A DNA stretch of 64,000 nucleotides, taken from contig NZ_JAOCQF010000007.1 of the NCBI RefSeq assembly GCF_025380365.1, positions 23,808 to 87,807 of the forward strand, written 5' to 3'. The notes beneath the pieces are model-generated. The model was not told the DNA's origin. It worked only from the letters and a program-made list of their open reading frames with translations, and did no database searches. Below, piece by piece: positions 62,305 through 64,000 of the stretch. The translations under genes were made by a program, and so were the position numbers. This stretch comes from Albidovulum sediminis. Its GTDB lineage: Bacteria; Pseudomonadota; Alphaproteobacteria; Rhodobacterales; Rhodobacteraceae. How positions within the stretch are numbered: position 1 is the first letter of the stretch; the number at the start of each line of letters is the position of its first letter.

Positions 62305-62949
62305 TCACCCGAAGCGGCGCCCTCCTTCGGTGAAGGTGTACTCGTTGACGATGATCCCCTCCTCGATGGCCTCGTCCGATGTCAGGTGGTCGTATTCAGC
62401 CTGAAGCTGGCGGTAGAGCCAGCGGGCCAGATCACGCAGCGCCTCGGTCACGATCTCCTCCGCGTCTTCAGTCGGCGGCTGCCAGGTCGGACTGTCCCGC
62501 GTGACGTCAACGGCCATGGTGTATTCGTGGTAGTAGCGGCCGCGGTGGCTGACCTCCGCAGCGAGCTGGTAGAAGTTACGTCGCTGGATGGCCTGCAGGC
62601 GGTCGGCGACGCCATGCAGTGTCGCGTCCGTGGGCGCGTAGTCCCGGATGCGCGCTGCCGCGCCCTTGGCGTGGGACCAGTAGCCTTCGAAGCAGGCCCC
62701 ATCGCCTTGGCTCCAGAACCCGGAGAACCAGATGCAGGGTTTGGCCCGCGTCCCGCCGCCCATCATGCGCGCGGGCGTGGTCTTCAGGCGGATGCCGAGG
62801 ATGTCACAGACCCTCTCGAAATCCTCATGGACCGCGTCCCACCAATCATCGTGGGGGCCAAGCTCGCGATACCAGCTGCGCGCCTTTTCCTTGGCGGCAT
62901 CCGAGAGTTCGGGGAACTGGTAGACGGTGGTGCAGATCACTTCAGGCAT
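62305..62949 (-). CDS. Conserved plasmid protein, antitoxin-like, unknown
   Basis: 214 residues from ATG at 62949 (MPEVICTTVYQ). Acidic and aromatic-rich, with blocks ELSDAAKEKARSWYRE and RMMGGGTRAKPCIWFSGFWS. Similar proteins are common on large plasmids, sometimes labelled stability-system antitoxin. Overlaps the next gene by 8 bases. No function can be shown. Confidence 0.72.
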   Translation of the reverse strand: MPEVICTTVYQFPELSDAAKEKARSWYRELGPHDDWWDAVHEDFERVCDILGIRLKTTPARMMGGGTRAKPCIWFSGFWSQGDGACFEGYWSHAKGAAARIRDYAPTDATLHGVADRLQAIQRRNFYQLAAEVSHRGRYYHEYTMAVDVTRDSPTWQPPTEDAEEIVTEALRDLARWLYRQLQAEYDHLTSDEAIEEGIIVNEYTFTEGGRRFG

Positions 62950-63361
62950 CGACGTACTCCCCATTCAGCGCGGCGGCCAGCCATTCCTGGCTGCTCGTCC
63001 AGCCGATGGACTTGCGGGCACCGAGATCGATGACATGCGCGCCACCGCCGAAGGCGTCGAGGCGCGGTCGGGAGCAGGTGAGGGCATACTGAAACCCCCA
63101 GAGGCCGGTGAGATCGAGCTCTGCTGCAAGGCGCAGAACGAAACGGATGACAGCTTCGACATCGCCGTGCTCGTCGTCATGGATCCAGAGGGTGCTGCCC
63201 TCGGGCGCGTCCTGGCGCGCGAGATCAAAGCCCGCGACCTCAGGGTCGTCGGCGTCCTGATCCGCGGAGCGCAAGCTCTGGAAAAGCGCGAGCGCACGGG
63301 CAGCCTTGTCGGGTGTGCCAACATCGAGCAGGCATGAAAAGTGGGTGAAGTAATCCGCCAT
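62942..63361 (-). CDS. Conserved plasmid protein, unknown
   Basis: 139 residues, acidic, soluble, alpha/beta (YFTHFSCLLDVGTPDKAARA; IDLGARKSIGWTSSQEWL). It overlaps the following gene and shares its orientation. The start ATG has GGAGGT upstream. No recognised family. Confidence 0.72.
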   Translation of the reverse strand: MADYFTHFSCLLDVGTPDKAARALALFQSLRSADQDADDPEVAGFDLARQDAPEGSTLWIHDDEHGDVEAVIRFVLRLAAELDLTGLWGFQYALTCSRPRLDAFGGGAHVIDLGARKSIGWTSSQEWLAAALNGEYVDA

Positions 63362-63436
63362 GGGGACCTCCTGAATGGGGAAGACCCGGCCGAGAGGCCG
63401 GGCACTCGATTGGGATGAAGGGGTGGTTGGGGGCGA

Positions 63437-63634
63437 TCAGCCTGTGGAACTGTCGCCCGCCGCCTGTCGCGCGACATGCGCGCAGAGCATCTGCCAGTAG
63501 AAGCGCTTGCGCGCGGCCCGGAAGCCGCGAACCGCGCGCGTGTCGGGGTGCAGCGCCCGGACAGCTGCCCGCAGGACCGTATAGGGCGACGCCGTCGCCG
63601 GCAGGCCGAGGCGCTGATAGGCCGGGTCGGTCAT
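63437..63634 (-). CDS. Small basic protein, unknown
   Basis: 65 residues from ATG at 63634 (MTDPAYQRLG), one base after the upstream gene's stop. Very basic (AARKRFYWQML). Short helical protein, possibly nucleic-acid binding. No family recognised. Confidence 0.6.
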   Translation of the reverse strand: MTDPAYQRLGLPATASPYTVLRAAVRALHPDTRAVRGFRAARKRFYWQMLCAHVARQAAGDSSTG

Positions 63635-63635
63635 C

Positions 63636-64000
63636 TCAGCTGACCTCGACCACGGGAGACGCAAGATGCGGATCGACCAGTGCCTCGATCCGCGCGGCCC
63701 GGCCCATCCAAGGCTCGGGCCGGATGGCCTTCACCCAATCTGCGAAGCTCGGGATGAAGCCAAGGTCTTCCTTCACATGCTGCTCGCCGACCCAGCGGGT
63801 CGGGAGGATGCGCCCGGTCGAGAGCGTGAGGGTCTGCCCGAAAATCGTCTCGGCCATGAAGATACCCTCGGCATGGTGGCGCAGCGCGCGGTGCCGAAAG
63901 TCGGCCGTGATCTCCTTGCTCTGGTCGATTATGTGGACAGCATGCCGACGGTGGCGTTTTGCCCTATGCTGGCTGCCACGACCCGCAAAATCACCGAGGC
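63636..64000 (-). CDS. DUF6915-like protein (partial, start beyond window)
   Basis: An internal ATG at 63857 would give 73 residues, but the frame stays open to the right edge and its upstream part reads like the family (IIDQSKEITADFRHRALRHH, then AEGIFMAETIFG). DUF6915 proteins typically have this block before a C-terminal GEQHVKEDLGFIPSFADW. The real start is therefore probably outside the window. Function is unknown. Confidence 0.65.
   Translation of the reverse strand, partial: LGDFAGRGSQHRAKRHRRHAVHIIDQSKEITADFRHRALRHHAEGIFMAETIFGQTLTLSTGRILPTRWVGEQHVKEDLGFIPSFADWVKAIRPEPWMGRAARIEALVDPHLASPVVEVS

Overview
The window is high-GC DNA from what looks like an alphaproteobacterium, most likely Rhodobacteraceae (Paracoccus/Rhodobacter/roseobacter-like). 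This is an inference from codon and protein style, from the VirB/VirD4 transfer system with VirC-like partners, and from the mer/cad/cus gene style. It reads as part of a conjugative plasmid or integrative element. No repABC locus, integrase, rRNA, tRNA, CRISPR array or insertion sequence was seen.

Region 1 (1-18135) is a metal-handling and envelope island. On the minus strand lie an M23 peptidase (cut by the window edge), two SCO1/SenC proteins around a PCu(A)C copper chaperone, a 57-residue membrane protein, lnt, and mntH. Further along, also minus, is a five-gene run: a Zn/Cd/Pb P-type ATPase, an ICMT-like methyltransferase, lspA, dsbB and a DsbA-like protein. On the plus strand are an L,D-transpeptidase, mntR, a MerR-family regulator and a CusBA-type efflux pump. 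Three minus-strand promoters (before sco, lnt and cadA) have the same MerR-type architecture, a 19-bp spacer with a related dyad. One metal sensor may therefore control metal export, lipoprotein maturation, disulfide formation and copper delivery together.

Region 2 (18210-42303) is the conjugation module. It holds an HTH protein and two secreted proteins (one TrbM-like), then a complete virB-like type IV secretion operon. That operon has two lytic transglycosylases, one of which looks like a VirB5 paralogue with a transglycosylase domain inserted. A mercury operon (merR divergent from merT-merP-small CC protein-merF-merA) sits between virB11 and virD4. Then come virD4, a MOBP relaxase and a mobC-like gene on the minus strand, a roughly 970-bp non-coding stretch with a strong candidate oriT hairpin, and a ParA/VirC1-like plus VirC2-like pair.

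Region 3 (42343-53260) is accessory and mainly anti-phage. It contains small proteins, a WGR-domain protein, a bactofilin, a Fic protein and a type III CBASS operon (TRIP13 ATPase, two HORMA proteins, CD-NTase, NucC nuclease). Divergent from CBASS are a CapH/CapP-like regulator-protease pair and an exonuclease I-like gene, followed by a membrane-anchored DUF4041/GIY-YIG nuclease resembling SNIPE.

Region 4 (53310-64000) is element maintenance: a DUF2493/SLOG protein, a Toprim protein, a 1453-residue methyltransferase-helicase of strawberry-notch type, small conserved proteins, an orphan phosphoribosyltransferase, and an AbiEi-like regulator with a perfect inverted repeat upstream. A DUF6915-like gene runs off the right edge.
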